Positions 26,843 to 36,568 of a stretch of 64,000 bases of DNA are shown in pieces (positions within the stretch are counted from its first letter, which is position 1; every line of letters begins with the position of its first letter). Under the pieces are notes generated by a model, which worked only from the letters and a program-made list of their open reading frames with translations, made no database searches and was not told the DNA's origin. The stretch spans positions 1-64,000 of the forward strand of contig CACFIH010000005.1 of the NCBI GenBank assembly GCA_902566365.1. The letters are read 5' to 3'. A program made the position numbers and the translations under genes. Source of the DNA: an uncultured Pelagibacteraceae bacterium (GTDB lineage: Bacteria > Pseudomonadota > Alphaproteobacteria > Pelagibacterales > Pelagibacteraceae).

Positions 26843-27645
26843 TGGAACAACAAAAAAAAAATCTTAAAATTGTATCAGATAAAAAAAGTGCAAGGATAAT
26901 TTTACCAAATATGTTAACTCTAATTGGAGTATGCATAGGGTTAACTTCAATAAGATTTGCATTGGATGGAAAATTTGAATTGGCAATTATTTCAATTATT
27001 TTTGCAGCATTAATTGATGGACTAGATGGTCGTATCGCAAGACTAATTAAAGGTACTTCAAAAGTTGGAAAAGAATTAGACTCTTTAACAGACATGATAA
27101 GTTTTGGAGTAGCACCAGCATTTGTAATGTTTTTTTGGAAATTGAATTCATTAGGTAAGTTTGGTTGGTTATTATGTCTAATTTACGTAATTTGTGTGGC
27201 GTTAAGATTGGCACGATTTAATATAAATTCTAATCAAGAACCTTCTTGGAAAGATAATTTTTTTGAAGGAGTTCCATCACCAGCAGGAGGAATTTTAATT
27301 TTAACTCCATTAATCATAAGTTTAAGCGGTTTTGATCTATATCCATTGAATTATGACATAATTGTTCCAATTTTTTTTATATCAACATCATTTTTATTAA
27401 TTAGTAAATTACCAACTTATTCATTCAAAAAAATCATTATTCCTAGAAAAACTACAATTTTCTTATTATTTGGTATAGTTTTATTTTTTGGTCTTTTATT
27501 GGTCTACACATTCAATGTTATAGCAATAAGTGTTATTTTCTATTTAACACTATTGCCAATAAGCTTCATTAATTATCAAAATATTAAAAAAAAATATGAA
27601 ATTGAAAAAATTCAAGAAGAAGAAGACCTTGAAGATATACTTTGA
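26842..27645 (+). CDS. pssA: CDP-diacylglycerol--serine O-phosphatidyltransferase
   Basis: Makes phosphatidylserine in the inner membrane. The CDP-alcohol phosphotransferase motif D-G-x2-A-R-x8-G-x3-D-x3-D is recognisable in DGLDGRIARLIKGTSKVGKELDSLTDMI (split here: DGLDGRIARLIKGTS and KVGKELDSLTD). About eight hydrophobic helices follow; length 267. It is coupled to psd in front and to a glycosyltransferase-like gene behind through a TGATG junction. Confidence 0.95.
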   Translation: MEQQKKNLKIVSDKKSARIILPNMLTLIGVCIGLTSIRFALDGKFELAIISIIFAALIDGLDGRIARLIKGTSKVGKELDSLTDMISFGVAPAFVMFFWKLNSLGKFGWLLCLIYVICVALRLARFNINSNQEPSWKDNFFEGVPSPAGGILILTPLIISLSGFDLYPLNYDIIVPIFFISTSFLLISKLPTYSFKKIIIPRKTTIFLLFGIVLFFGLLLVYTFNVIAISVIFYLTLLPISFINYQNIKKKYEIEKIQEEEDLEDIL

Positions 27646-28544
27646 TGAAAAAAAATGTAATTGTTTCCTTAGCTGATGCGAATTATTTTGATTTATTAAA
27701 TGAATTAGTAGATTCAATAAAAAGATTCAGTGAAAGTAAAACTTTAGCTATTTGTATTTTGGATGCTGGATTAAAAGATGAACAAAAAAAAATTCTTTTA
27801 ACAAAAGTTGATGAAATTAAAAATGCTGAATGGGATATTGAAGTTTCAAGTCTCAAAATAAGAGGCAAAGAATGGTTAAAAAGCCAAGTTTCAAGAGCTT
27901 TTTTGCCTAAATATTTTCCTAATTATAATAAGTATTTATGGATAGATGCTGATGCTTGGGTTAACTCATGGGAAGCAATCGATTTATATTTAAAAGGTTG
28001 TGAAAAAAAAAAATTATCTATAGCAACATCAGCTGATAGAGCATATGGAAGAGTATTAAGAGCTGAGTGGTTTTTTAAAAGCTTTGCCAGAATAAAATCT
28101 CAAAATTATAAGCATGCAAAATCATCAGGTTTTTCAGAAGAAATAGCACGAAAAGTGGCTTTGAAACCTCATTTAAACATTGGAGTATTTGCTTTACAGT
28201 CAGACGCTCCACACTGGGAGGTATGGCAAAAAAATTTAAAAAAAGCACTTTCAAAAGGAAAAGTTTGGGGATCAGAACAAATAGCGATGAATATTACAAT
28301 TTATTGTGATGAGTTAGAAGTAGAAATTTTACCAGCATATTGTAATTGGACATTAATTCATGCTTTAAAATATGATAATGAAAAAAAAACTTTAGTAGAG
28401 CCTTATTTACCAAATCATGAAATAGGTATAGTCCATTTTGCTGGAAAAAATAACGATGAGATTAGAAAAAATAAAGATTTTGTTTCAAAAATTGAAACTT
28501 TAGATGGTGAAATTTTAAACAAAAAATTAAGATTTAGTAATTAA
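27645..28544 (+). CDS. glycosyltransferase-like protein (GT8/GT-A fold)
   Basis: A 299-residue soluble protein. VIVSLADANYFDLLNELVDSIK (split: VIVSLADANYF, DLLNELVDSIK) is the Rossmann opening and YLWIDADAWVNSW near residue 100 holds the D-x-D metal motif. KPHLNIGVFALQSDAP and KVWGSEQIAMNI are GT8-like acceptor-side elements, and IVHFAGK ends the domain. Its natural sugar donor and acceptor are unknown, probably in envelope glycan synthesis. A TTG three bases earlier is an alternative start; the ATG overlapping the pssA TGA is preferred. Confidence 0.72.
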   Translation: MKKNVIVSLADANYFDLLNELVDSIKRFSESKTLAICILDAGLKDEQKKILLTKVDEIKNAEWDIEVSSLKIRGKEWLKSQVSRAFLPKYFPNYNKYLWIDADAWVNSWEAIDLYLKGCEKKKLSIATSADRAYGRVLRAEWFFKSFARIKSQNYKHAKSSGFSEEIARKVALKPHLNIGVFALQSDAPHWEVWQKNLKKALSKGKVWGSEQIAMNITIYCDELEVEILPAYCNWTLIHALKYDNEKKTLVEPYLPNHEIGIVHFAGKNNDEIRKNKDFVSKIETLDGEILNKKLRFSN

Positions 28545-29156
28545 TTGAAAAAAAATAAGATTTCAAAAAATTGGATAAATAAACAAAAAAGAGACATTTA
28601 TGTTCGTCAATCTAAAATTGATGGATATAGAGCAAGATCAGCATATAAGTTAATTGAAATTGATGAAAAGTTTAAAATTTTTAAAGATGGAATGTCAGTT
28701 ATAGATATAGGTGCAGCACCTGGTAGTTGGTCTCAATATGTTGCAAAAGCTTTTAAAAATGTCAAATTAATCTCGATAGATTTAAAAAAGATAGAAAAAA
28801 TAAAAAATGCTATTCAAATTGAAGGAGATTTTACTGACTCAAATATACAAAATAAAATCAGAAATAATCTGAAAAAAGAGGCAGATGTTATAATGTCAGA
28901 TATGGCAAAAAACACTACGGGAATAAAAAATATTGATGCTATTCAAACAGGAGAATTATGTAATGAAGCAATGTTATTTTCAAAAGAGGTAATTTCAAAA
29001 AATGGTGTTTTTATCTCAAAAATATTTATGGGAAGCTCTTTTAATGAAATTGTCGCAGCTGGAAAAAAGTTTTTTAAAGAAGTTAAGGTTTTCAAGCCAA
29101 AGTCAAGTCGAAAAGATTCGAAAGAAAGTTTTATAATTTGTAAAAAACTTAGATAG
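28545..29156 (+). CDS. rlmE: 23S rRNA 2'-O-methyltransferase RlmE (FtsJ)
   Basis: Methylates U2552-equivalent in 23S rRNA during 50S assembly. At 203 residues it matches FtsJ. RSAYKLIEIDEKFKIF carries catalytic lysine (K of the K-D-K-E tetrad), VIDIGAAPGSWSQYV is SAM motif I, VIMSDMAKNTTG carries the catalytic aspartate region, and a C-terminal E is in KESFII. The start codon is TTG directly after the stop of the preceding gene. Confidence 0.93.
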   Translation: MKKNKISKNWINKQKRDIYVRQSKIDGYRARSAYKLIEIDEKFKIFKDGMSVIDIGAAPGSWSQYVAKAFKNVKLISIDLKKIEKIKNAIQIEGDFTDSNIQNKIRNNLKKEADVIMSDMAKNTTGIKNIDAIQTGELCNEAMLFSKEVISKNGVFISKIFMGSSFNEIVAAGKKFFKEVKVFKPKSSRKDSKESFIICKKLR

Positions 29157-29193
29157 GCTCTTTTCTTTTATAAGGAATCATATATAAATCATT

Positions 29194-30270
29194 ATGGTTC
29201 CTATAAATGAAGCACTTACCTTTGATGATGTTACTCTTGTTCCGAAGTACTCTGAAATTTTACCTTCTGAAGTTGATACAAGTATAAAATTAACTGAAAA
29301 TTTAAAACTCAAAATACCACTTTTATCTTCTGCGATGGATACAGTTACCGAAAGTAAAATGGCTATTGCTATTGCAAAGTCTGGTGGTTTAGGAATAATT
29401 CACAGAAATTTAGATATTAAAGATCAAGTATCTGAAATCAAAAAAGTAAAAAAACAAAAATTATTGATAGGTGCTGCAGTTGGAGCTGGATTAAATGAAT
29501 TCAAAAGAGCAGAGGCCATATTGAGAGAAAATTTAGATATGATTGTTGTAGATACTGCTCATGGCCATACAAAAAAAGTTTCAGAAATAATTAAATTTAT
29601 TAAAAAGATTAAAAATAAAAAAACTGCACTTTGTGCTGGAAATATAGCAACACCTGAGGCTGCAAAGTTTTTGCTAAAATTAGGAGTTGATGTCATCAAA
29701 GTTGGGATTGGCCCTGGTTCAATTTGTACCACGAGACTTGTTGCAGGAATTGGTGTTCCACAATTAAGTGCGATATTAAATGTAAGAAATGGAGTTAAAA
29801 ATAAAAATGTTAAAATTATTTCAGATGGAGGAATAAAATATTCAGGTGATTTAGCTAAAGCTTTTGCAGCAGGTGCTGATGCAGTTATGATAGGTTCATT
29901 ATTTGCAGGTACTGATGAAACCCCTGGAAAGCTAATAAAAAAAAATGGAAAATTGTTTAAAAGCTTTAGAGGCATGGGTTCAGTTGGAGCAATGAATAAG
30001 GGTTCAGCTGATCGATATTTTCAATCAAAGCAAAAAGATTCATCTAAATATGTTCCAGAAGGTGTGGAGGGTCTGGCGAAATATAAGGGCAGGGTTGATA
30101 AAGTGATTTTTAAATTAGTTGGTGGATTAAGATCATCAATGGGTTATCTTGGTTCTAAACAGATAAAATTTTTAAGAAAAAAACCACAATTTGTTAAAAT
30201 TACAAAAGCTGGATTTTATGAGAGTATGGTTCATAATGTTGATGTAGTAAAAAATGATAGTAAATACTAA
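29194..30270 (+). CDS. guaB: IMP dehydrogenase lacking CBS domains
   Basis: Oxidises IMP to XMP, first step of guanine nucleotide synthesis. The catalytic cysteine C178 is in GPGSICTTR; NAD and IMP loops (DTAHGH, DGGIKYSGD, GSVGAMNKGSADRYFQ) are present. At 358 residues it is about 130 shorter than usual. Where the paired CBS domains normally sit, the sequence passes straight from HRNLDIKDQVSEIKKVKKQ to LLIGAAVG. The enzyme should be active but not allosterically controlled by purine nucleotides there. It starts an operon with a TPR gene, guaA and panB. Confidence 0.95.
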   Translation: MVPINEALTFDDVTLVPKYSEILPSEVDTSIKLTENLKLKIPLLSSAMDTVTESKMAIAIAKSGGLGIIHRNLDIKDQVSEIKKVKKQKLLIGAAVGAGLNEFKRAEAILRENLDMIVVDTAHGHTKKVSEIIKFIKKIKNKKTALCAGNIATPEAAKFLLKLGVDVIKVGIGPGSICTTRLVAGIGVPQLSAILNVRNGVKNKNVKIISDGGIKYSGDLAKAFAAGADAVMIGSLFAGTDETPGKLIKKNGKLFKSFRGMGSVGAMNKGSADRYFQSKQKDSSKYVPEGVEGLAKYKGRVDKVIFKLVGGLRSSMGYLGSKQIKFLRKKPQFVKITKAGFYESMVHNVDVVKNDSKY

Positions 30271-30710
30271 TGAATAAAATATTTAAGTTCATATTATTAT
30301 TTTACTTAGCAATTACCACTTCTAGCTTTTCTTATGGAGACAGGAATTTTTTTAACAAAGGTTTAGAATTTTTTAAAGATAAAAAGTATGATGATGCTCG
30401 ATTAATGTTTGAGAGAAGTATAGTGTTTAACCCAAAAGACTCAAATTCTTATCTTTATTTAGCAAAAATTTATAAAATTGAAGAAGATCAAAAAAAAGAG
30501 GAAAAAAATTTAGAAACAACTTTATTAATAGAGCCAGATAATGAAGAAGCTATATTAATGTTGATGCAAATAGCATTAAAAAGATCTAATTATTCAAAAG
30601 TTAAAAATTTATCAAACACTTTTATAAAAGTTTGTAAAAAATTATGTAAAGAGAATGAAAGTATTCTAGAAACACTTGCAAATATAGAGCCAAAAAAAAA
30701 TGAGTCTTGA
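30270..30710 (+). CDS. secreted TPR-repeat protein, unknown
   Basis: A 146-residue protein with a signal peptide ([20 protein letters not shown]). About three tetratricopeptide repeats follow ([31 protein letters not shown], split: [28 protein letters not shown]). It is placed with one-base overlap after guaB and an 11-base overlap before guaA, so it is translated in the purine operon without any evident functional connection. It is probably a periplasmic scaffold of some envelope process. Confidence 0.8.
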   Translation: MNKIFKFILLFYLAITTSSFSYGDRNFFNKGLEFFKDKKYDDARLMFERSIVFNPKDSNSYLYLAKIYKIEEDQKKEEKNLETTLLIEPDNEEAILMLMQIALKRSNYSKVKNLSNTFIKVCKKLCKENESILETLANIEPKKNES

Positions 30711-32262
30711 TAAAAAGTTGAACAAAATCTTAATTATAGATTTTGGCTCTCAATTTACTCAGTTAATAGCGAGAAGAATTAGAGAGCAAGGTGTTTTTTC
30801 AAAAATTGTAAGTCACAAAAAAGTTAAAAGTAAAAATATTGACAACTCTATCAAGGGTATAATTTTATCAGGTGGACCTTTAAACGTTTATGAAATTAAT
30901 AAATACTCATTCGATAGAAAAATTATTAAAAAAGAAATACCTATTTTGGGCATTTGTTTTGGTCATCAGATATTGTCAAAATTAAATGGTGGCAGAGTAA
31001 AACAATCTAAATATAGGGAATTCGGTTTAGTAAAAATAAATAAAAAAAAAGATAGTATTTTAATTAAAAATTTTTTTAATAGAGAAAATAAAAGCAAGGT
31101 ATGGATGAGTCATGCTGATCAGGTATCAAAATTACCAAAAAATTTCACTGTGATTGCTTCAAGTCAAAATTCAAAATTTGCAATTATTGAGAATAAAAAA
31201 AAAAAATTTTATGGTGTACAATTTCATCCTGAGGTAACTCATACAGAAAATGGAAAAAAACTTATTAATAATTTTATATTTTTAATTTGTAAGATTAAAA
31301 AAAACTGGTCACCTAAAGATCAAAAATTAAAATTGATTCAAGAAGTAAGAAAAATAGTAGAAAAAAATAAAGTTATATGTGCTTTATCTGGTGGTGTAGA
31401 TAGCAGTGTGGTTGCACAATTATTAAACAAAGCAATAGGAAAGAAATTATATTGTATTTTTGTTAATACCGGGCTGCTACGTAAAAACGAGGAAATGCAG
31501 GTGTTAAAAACTTTTAAAAAAAAATTAAAGATTAATTTAATATATGTTAATGCTGAAAAAGAATTTTTAAGAAAATTAAAGAATATTTCTGATCCTGAAA
31601 AGAAAAGAAAGATAATTGGAAATTTATTTATTAGTATTTTTGAAAAGTATGCAAAAAAAATAAAAAATGTTAAATTTTTAGCACAGGGAACTCTTTACCC
31701 TGATCTTATTGAAAGTAAATCAGTGACTGGAAGCCAAACATCTAAGATAAAATCTCACCACAATGTAGGCGGTTTGCCTAAAAAAATGAAATTAAAACTT
31801 GTAGAACCTCTTAAGTATTTATTCAAAGATGAGGTAAGAAAACTAGGTTCAGAGTTAAATCTTAGTAAAGAAATTATTTCAAGACATCCATTTCCAGGAC
31901 CAGGTTTAGCAATTAGAATGCCAGGAATAATTACAAAAGAAAAAATAAACATTTTAAAAGAGGCAGATTTTTATTTTATTCAAGCTTTGAAAGATCAAAA
32001 TTTATATAATGAAATTTGGCAAGCTTATGCAGCATTGTTGCCCGTAAAAACTGTAGGTGTTATGGGTGATAATAGAACTTATGAATATTTATGTTTATTG
32101 AGAGCTATTACATCAGAGGACGGAATGACAGCTGATTTTTATGATTTTAAAAAAACATTTATTCAAATGATTTCTAATAAAATTATAAATAATATAAGAG
32201 GTATAAACAGAGTAGTTTATGACATTACATCTAAACCTCCTAGTACGATAGAACTTGAATGA
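30700..32262 (+). CDS. guaA: GMP synthase, glutamine-hydrolysing
   Basis: Converts XMP to GMP. The class I amidotransferase N-terminal domain has the nucleophile in LGICFGHQ (C near residue 86) and the FHPEVTHT histidine. The ATP pyrophosphatase domain has the P-loop LSGGVDSSV (near 229), and the C-terminal dimer domain ends with [12 protein letters not shown]. Length 520 is normal. In the same operon as guaB; the ATGA junction couples it to panB. Confidence 0.98.
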   Translation: MSLDKKLNKILIIDFGSQFTQLIARRIREQGVFSKIVSHKKVKSKNIDNSIKGIILSGGPLNVYEINKYSFDRKIIKKEIPILGICFGHQILSKLNGGRVKQSKYREFGLVKINKKKDSILIKNFFNRENKSKVWMSHADQVSKLPKNFTVIASSQNSKFAIIENKKKKFYGVQFHPEVTHTENGKKLINNFIFLICKIKKNWSPKDQKLKLIQEVRKIVEKNKVICALSGGVDSSVVAQLLNKAIGKKLYCIFVNTGLLRKNEEMQVLKTFKKKLKINLIYVNAEKEFLRKLKNISDPEKKRKIIGNLFISIFEKYAKKIKNVKFLAQGTLYPDLIESKSVTGSQTSKIKSHHNVGGLPKKMKLKLVEPLKYLFKDEVRKLGSELNLSKEIISRHPFPGPGLAIRMPGIITKEKINILKEADFYFIQALKDQNLYNEIWQAYAALLPVKTVGVMGDNRTYEYLCLLRAITSEDGMTADFYDFKKTFIQMISNKIINNIRGINRVVYDITSKPPSTIELE

Positions 32263-33032
32263 ATAAAATTAGACAAATTATAAGAAAAAAAAATAAATCA
32301 AAAATCGTATGTTTAACAGCTTATTCAAAAAATATCGCAGAGGAGACTGATAAGTATGCTGATATTGTTTTGGTTGGAGACTCTTTAGGATCCGTATTAT
32401 ATAATTATTCAACTACAAGAAAAGTCTCTCTATCAGAAATGATAAATCATTCTAAAAGTGTGCGATTAGGTATCAAAAAAAGTTTAATGGTAGTTGATAT
32501 GCCATTTAAAACTTACTCTACAAAAAATTTAGCTTTAAAAAACGCTAGAAAAATAATTAAAGAAACTAAATGTGATGCAGTAAAACTAGAGGGGGGAAAA
32601 AAGATTATTAATCAAATAAAATTTTTAATTAAAAATAAGATTCCCGTTATGGGTCATCTTGGACTACTTCCTCAGACAACGAAAGGAAAATTTAAATCTA
32701 AAGGCAAAACATCTCGGGAAATTAATCAACTTAAAAATGATGCATCATTACTTCAAAAAAGTGGTGTTTTTGCAATTGTATTAGAGTGCATAAAAGAAAA
32801 TGTTGCAAAACAAATTACTAAAGATCTCAAGATCCCTACTATTGGAATAGGGTCATCAGTTTATTGTGATGGACAAGTTTTAGTAACTGATGACTTAATT
32901 GGATTGAATAAATCAAATATTAGATTTGTTAAAAGATATATAGATGTAAAAAAATATATTAACACTGGATTAAAAAGGTTTGCTTTAGAGGTAAGATCAA
33001 AAAAATATCCCACAAAAAAATATTCTTATTAG
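32259..33032 (+). CDS. panB: 3-methyl-2-oxobutanoate hydroxymethyltransferase
   Basis: Adds a one-carbon unit from methylene-THF to ketoisovalerate, the first committed step of pantothenate/CoA synthesis. The 257 residues include [19 protein letters not shown] (Mg-binding site), GHLGLLPQ and the [13 protein letters not shown] glutamate. It uses C1 folate made by the glycine cleavage system. It converges on the TerC-like gene with a 4-base shared stop. Confidence 0.95.
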   Translation: MNKIRQIIRKKNKSKIVCLTAYSKNIAEETDKYADIVLVGDSLGSVLYNYSTTRKVSLSEMINHSKSVRLGIKKSLMVVDMPFKTYSTKNLALKNARKIIKETKCDAVKLEGGKKIINQIKFLIKNKIPVMGHLGLLPQTTKGKFKSKGKTSREINQLKNDASLLQKSGVFAIVLECIKENVAKQITKDLKIPTIGIGSSVYCDGQVLVTDDLIGLNKSNIRFVKRYIDVKKYINTGLKRFALEVRSKKYPTKKYSY

Positions 33033-33640
33033 AAATATTTTTTAAATTGTTGGTTAATGGATAGAATATCTAAATCTACAAGCCCACCTATCACCAATTG
33101 AAGTGCTACTAGCAAAATAAAGCCTAAACCAACATACGCTATCCACAAATGTTTTTGTATATAACTAGCAAGATAAGTAGCCATTGCTCCTGTTAAAATA
33201 ACAGACAAGACAAGACCAAAAATCATAAACCCAAAATTACCTTTAGCAGCACCAACAACACCGATAACATTATCGAAACTAATAGTAATATCTGCAAATA
33301 GCACTTTATAAACACTTTGAATATATGAGGGCTCCTTAGATTTTTTTGTTGGTGATTTAATTTTTTTTATTTCAAATAAATCTTTTCTCAAATCATTTAC
33401 AATCCAAATTAGAAGCAATCCTCCTAAAATTTTTATAAAATAAAATTTGAATAAGTAAGTAGCAAATAATGCAAAAATAACTTTAAAAATTAAAGCACCA
33501 GCGACGCCCCATAAAATTATTTGCCTTCTATTTTTCGGAGCAAAATTTGCTGCAATTAGACCAATTATTATTGCGTTATCTGCTGCTAAAATAATATCAA
33601 TAAAAATTATCTGGATTAGTATGATTATTTCTTCTAACAA
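33029..33640 (-). CDS. TerC/YjbE-family membrane protein
   Basis: A 203-residue protein with six or seven helices. Two conserved acidic motifs lie within helices: DIILAADNAIIIGL near residues 15-28 and DITISFDNVIGVVG near 117-130. These N/D-rich pairs typify TerC proteins, which appear to handle manganese or other metal export during exoenzyme metalation. No tellurite genes are nearby. The 116-base gap to dctP holds its promoter. Confidence 0.85.
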   Translation of the reverse strand: MLEEIIILIQIIFIDIILAADNAIIIGLIAANFAPKNRRQIILWGVAGALIFKVIFALFATYLFKFYFIKILGGLLLIWIVNDLRKDLFEIKKIKSPTKKSKEPSYIQSVYKVLFADITISFDNVIGVVGAAKGNFGFMIFGLVLSVILTGAMATYLASYIQKHLWIAYVGLGFILLVALQLVIGGLVDLDILSINQQFKKYF

Positions 33641-33755
33641 AATAACAATATATTATTAAAATTTACTGATAATTCAATTAAAAGTAGTGTTATTTTTTTA
33701 TTGAATATTTTTTTAATTACATATGAAATACACAAAATTAACAGAGGAGAAATAA

Positions 33756-34727
33756 ATGAAATTTACAAAATATTTATTAACTTTTTTTGTTACATTAATT
33801 TTGTCAATTAACTTCGCGAATGCAGAAAAATGGGACATGGCCCTTGCTTATGGAGCTGGAAATTTTCATTCTGCAAATGCAGCGGAATTTGCAAAAAATG
33901 TAACTGAAAAAAGTGGGGGGAAATTAACAATTGTTACTCATCCTGGAGGTTCACTATTTAAAGGAGGTGAAATTTTTAGAGCTGTTAGGACTGGACAAGC
34001 TCAAATTGGTGAGAGATTTATGTCAGCTTTAGGTAAAGAAGATCCTTTATTAGAAGTAGATTCTCAACCATTTTTGGCAACATCTTATGCTGATGCTATG
34101 AAATTGTATAAAGCTTCAAAAGCTGAAATCGTTAAAGGATTAGACGAAAAAGGTTTAGTTTTTTTATATGCTGTTCCATGGCCTGCACAAGGTTTATATA
34201 GCAAAAAAGAAATCAATTCTGTTAACGATTTGAAGGGTTTAAAATTTAGAGCATACAATTCTGCAACAATTAGAATTGCTGAATTAACTGGAATGGCCCC
34301 AACAAAAATAGAAGCTGCTGAAATTAGCCAAGCATTTTCTACAGGCGCTGTTGAAAGTATGATTACTTCACCAACCACTGGAAAAAATTCAAAAATTTGG
34401 GAAAATGGTGTGAAATATTTTTACGATATTGCAGCTTGGTTTCCAAAAAATATGATTATCGTAAATAAAGATGCATGGAATAAACTAGATAAAGAAACTC
34501 AAGATCTTGTCATGAAACAAGCAGCTTTGGCTGAAAGAAAAGGTTGGCAATTATCAAAACAAGGCAATGTTGGTGATAAAAAAGCTCTAGCAGATGCTGG
34601 GATGGTAGTTGGTAAAGTTAACTCAGCTTTACAGGCTCACTTTGAAAAAGTTGGAAAGACCATGGCAAAAGAATGGTCTGATAAAGCTGGATCAAGAGGA
34701 GCTGCTGTTTTATCAGCTTATAAATAA
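33756..34727 (+). CDS. dctP: TRAP transporter substrate-binding protein
   Basis: A periplasmic binding protein of 323 residues with signal peptide ending in NFANA. PWPAQGLYSKKEINSVNDLKGLKFRAYN (split: PWPAQGLYSKKEI, NSVNDLKGLKFRAYN) holds the conserved arginine that binds a carboxylate. The ligand is unknown; because the 5-oxoprolinase genes follow about 2.5 kb downstream, 5-oxoproline is one candidate. AGAGGAGA, a strong ribosome site for this genome, precedes the ATG, as expected for an abundant binding protein. A long palindrome separates it from dctQM. Confidence 0.93.
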   Translation: MKFTKYLLTFFVTLILSINFANAEKWDMALAYGAGNFHSANAAEFAKNVTEKSGGKLTIVTHPGGSLFKGGEIFRAVRTGQAQIGERFMSALGKEDPLLEVDSQPFLATSYADAMKLYKASKAEIVKGLDEKGLVFLYAVPWPAQGLYSKKEINSVNDLKGLKFRAYNSATIRIAELTGMAPTKIEAAEISQAFSTGAVESMITSPTTGKNSKIWENGVKYFYDIAAWFPKNMIIVNKDAWNKLDKETQDLVMKQAALAERKGWQLSKQGNVGDKKALADAGMVVGKVNSALQAHFEKVGKTMAKEWSDKAGSRGAAVLSAYK

Positions 34728-34739
34728 TTAAATCTTAAA

Positions 34740-34769
34740 TTAAGGCCACTAATATATTAGTGGCCTTAA
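34740..34769 (+). terminator. 30-bp perfect palindrome between dctP and dctQ
   Basis: The 30 bases are a perfect inverted repeat centred on ATAT (arms begin TTAAGGCCACTAA). The RNA hairpin would be strong but there is no T tract. It sits 12 bases after dctP and 6 before dctQ. It may act as partial terminator or exonuclease block and so raise binding-protein mRNA above the membrane-subunit mRNA. Confidence 0.8.
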
Positions 34770-34775
34770 AATACA

Positions 34776-35258
34776 ATGTTAAAATCTTTAGATAGAAATT
34801 TAAATAAACTTTATATATTTTCAGGTTATATTGCTGCTGTATTTTTAATTTTAGTAGCAGTTTTTATTCTAATTGGTATCTCTTCAAGAATTTTTGGATT
34901 TTATATAAGAGGTTTAGCAGAATACTCAGGATATTGTATGGCCTCAGCATCTTTTTTTGCATTAGCTTATACATTTGTAGAAGCTGGTCATATTAGAATT
35001 ACACTTTTTTTAGAAAAGTTATCTGGTTTCAAAAAGAAAATAGTAGAAGTTTGGTGTTTAATTGTAGCTAGTTTTTTTTCAGGTTATTTAGCATTTTATT
35101 TTATAAAAATGTTAATTATTTCGTATAAATTTCAAGAGAGAAGCGAGGGTGCGGATGAAATTTTGATTTGGATACCACAAACAGGTGTAGCTATAGGATC
35201 CACAATATTTTTTATAAGTGTTTTTCATCAATTTTTAAACAAGATAATAAAAAACTAA
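34776..35258 (+). CDS. dctQ: TRAP transporter small membrane subunit
   Basis: A 160-residue four-helix protein of the DctQ family: two N-terminal helices (ILVAVFILIGISSRIFGF), the motif RGLAEYSGY, FVEAGHIRI typical of the family, and IPQTGVAIGS towards the end. It joins DctM as the membrane complex that accepts ligand from DctP, driven by sodium. Its TAA overlaps the ATG of dctM (TAATG). Confidence 0.93.
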   Translation: MLKSLDRNLNKLYIFSGYIAAVFLILVAVFILIGISSRIFGFYIRGLAEYSGYCMASASFFALAYTFVEAGHIRITLFLEKLSGFKKKIVEVWCLIVASFFSGYLAFYFIKMLIISYKFQERSEGADEILIWIPQTGVAIGSTIFFISVFHQFLNKIIKN

Positions 35259-36568
35259 TGACAGAAATATTTTTAACAGTATTTTTTATAAGTGTTTTAT
35301 TATTTTTTTTAGGATCAGGTATATGGGTTGCATTAAGCATGATTGGTGTTTCTGCTATCGGAATGATTTTATTTACTTCACGACCAGTGGGGGATGCCAT
35401 GGCAACCACAATATGGGGCACATCATCCTCGTGGACACTAACAGCATTACCTTTGTTTGTTTGGATGGGAGAAATATTGTTTAGAACAAAACTTTCAGAA
35501 AATTTATTTAAGGGGCTGTCCCCATGGATGCAAAAGTTGCCTGGAGGTTTAATACATGTAAATATCGTAGGGTGTGCATTATTTGCTGCTATTTCTGGAT
35601 CTTCTGCAGCTACAGTAGCAACTGTAGGTAAAATGTCAATTCCAGAGTTAAGAAAAAGAAATTACCCAGAAAAAATTTTACTTGGTAGTTTAGCTGGATC
35701 AGGAACTTTAGGTTTGTTGATTCCCCCTTCTATTATTTTGATTATTTACGGCGTAGCAGTTCAAGAGTCTATAGCTAAATTATTTATTGCTGGAATAATT
35801 CCAGGAATAATGGTTGCGTTAATTTTTATGTCATACGTGATCATTTGGTCGTTGATAAATAAAAAGAAAATGCCAAGAATTATTGAAGAATTCTCATTTC
35901 TAGAGAAAGTAAAAAGATCTAAACAACTTCTTCCGGTTATTTTTCTTATACTTGCGGTAATAGGTTCTATATATACGGGCATAGCTACCGCAACAGAGGC
36001 TGCTTCTCTTGGAGTAGTTGGAGCTTTAATTCTATCTTATTTTCAAAAAAGCCTAACTTTAGAAACCTTTAAATCCTCCTTGTTAGGTGCAACCAAAACA
36101 TCTTGTATGATTGCATTTATTTTAGCTGGTTCAACATTTTTATCTTTAGCTATGGGTTTTACAGGTTTACCTAGAAATTTAGCTATATGGATTCAAAGCA
36201 TGAATCTTTCTCCTTATGTTTTGATTTTTGTATTAATGATTTTCTATATTATCCTTGGTATGTTTCTTGACGGAATATCCGCTGTAGTTTTAACTATGGC
36301 AATTATTGAACCAATGATTAGACAAGCTGGATTTGATATGATTTGGTTTGGAATTTTTTTAGTGATTGTTGTTGAAATGGCTCAGATTACACCTCCAGTA
36401 GGTTTTAATTTATTTGTTCTGCAAGGAATGGCAAATAAAGATATGGGATATATTGCAAAAAGTGCGTTTCCTTTATTTGTGTTAATGGTTCTAGCCGTAA
36501 TTCTTGTTGTAATATTTCCTGAAATTGCTTTATGGATGCCTGAACAAATGGTTAAAAATATTAACTAA
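35258..36568 (+). CDS. dctM: TRAP transporter large membrane subunit
   Basis: A 436-residue permease with about 12 helices. GSSAATVATVGKMSIPELRKRNY, split GSSAATVATVGKM / SIPELRKRNY, and LGLLIPPSIILIIYG are DctM hallmarks; the elevator-type ion-coupling sites lie near GTATEAAS-like text (GIATATEAASLG). A frame from 35168 would be longer by 30 residues but overlaps dctQ with a non-membrane, cysteine-rich start, so the TAATG start is chosen. Four-base shared stop with the opposing TPR gene. Confidence 0.95.
   Translation: MTEIFLTVFFISVLLFFLGSGIWVALSMIGVSAIGMILFTSRPVGDAMATTIWGTSSSWTLTALPLFVWMGEILFRTKLSENLFKGLSPWMQKLPGGLIHVNIVGCALFAAISGSSAATVATVGKMSIPELRKRNYPEKILLGSLAGSGTLGLLIPPSIILIIYGVAVQESIAKLFIAGIIPGIMVALIFMSYVIIWSLINKKKMPRIIEEFSFLEKVKRSKQLLPVIFLILAVIGSIYTGIATATEAASLGVVGALILSYFQKSLTLETFKSSLLGATKTSCMIAFILAGSTFLSLAMGFTGLPRNLAIWIQSMNLSPYVLIFVLMIFYIILGMFLDGISAVVLTMAIIEPMIRQAGFDMIWFGIFLVIVVEMAQITPPVGFNLFVLQGMANKDMGYIAKSAFPLFVLMVLAVILVVIFPEIALWMPEQMVKNIN

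Noticed and set aside
35168-35257. 30-residue N-terminal extension of DctM
   Set aside because: Overlaps dctQ, has a cysteine-rich non-membrane sequence, and the TAATG junction is the standard start.
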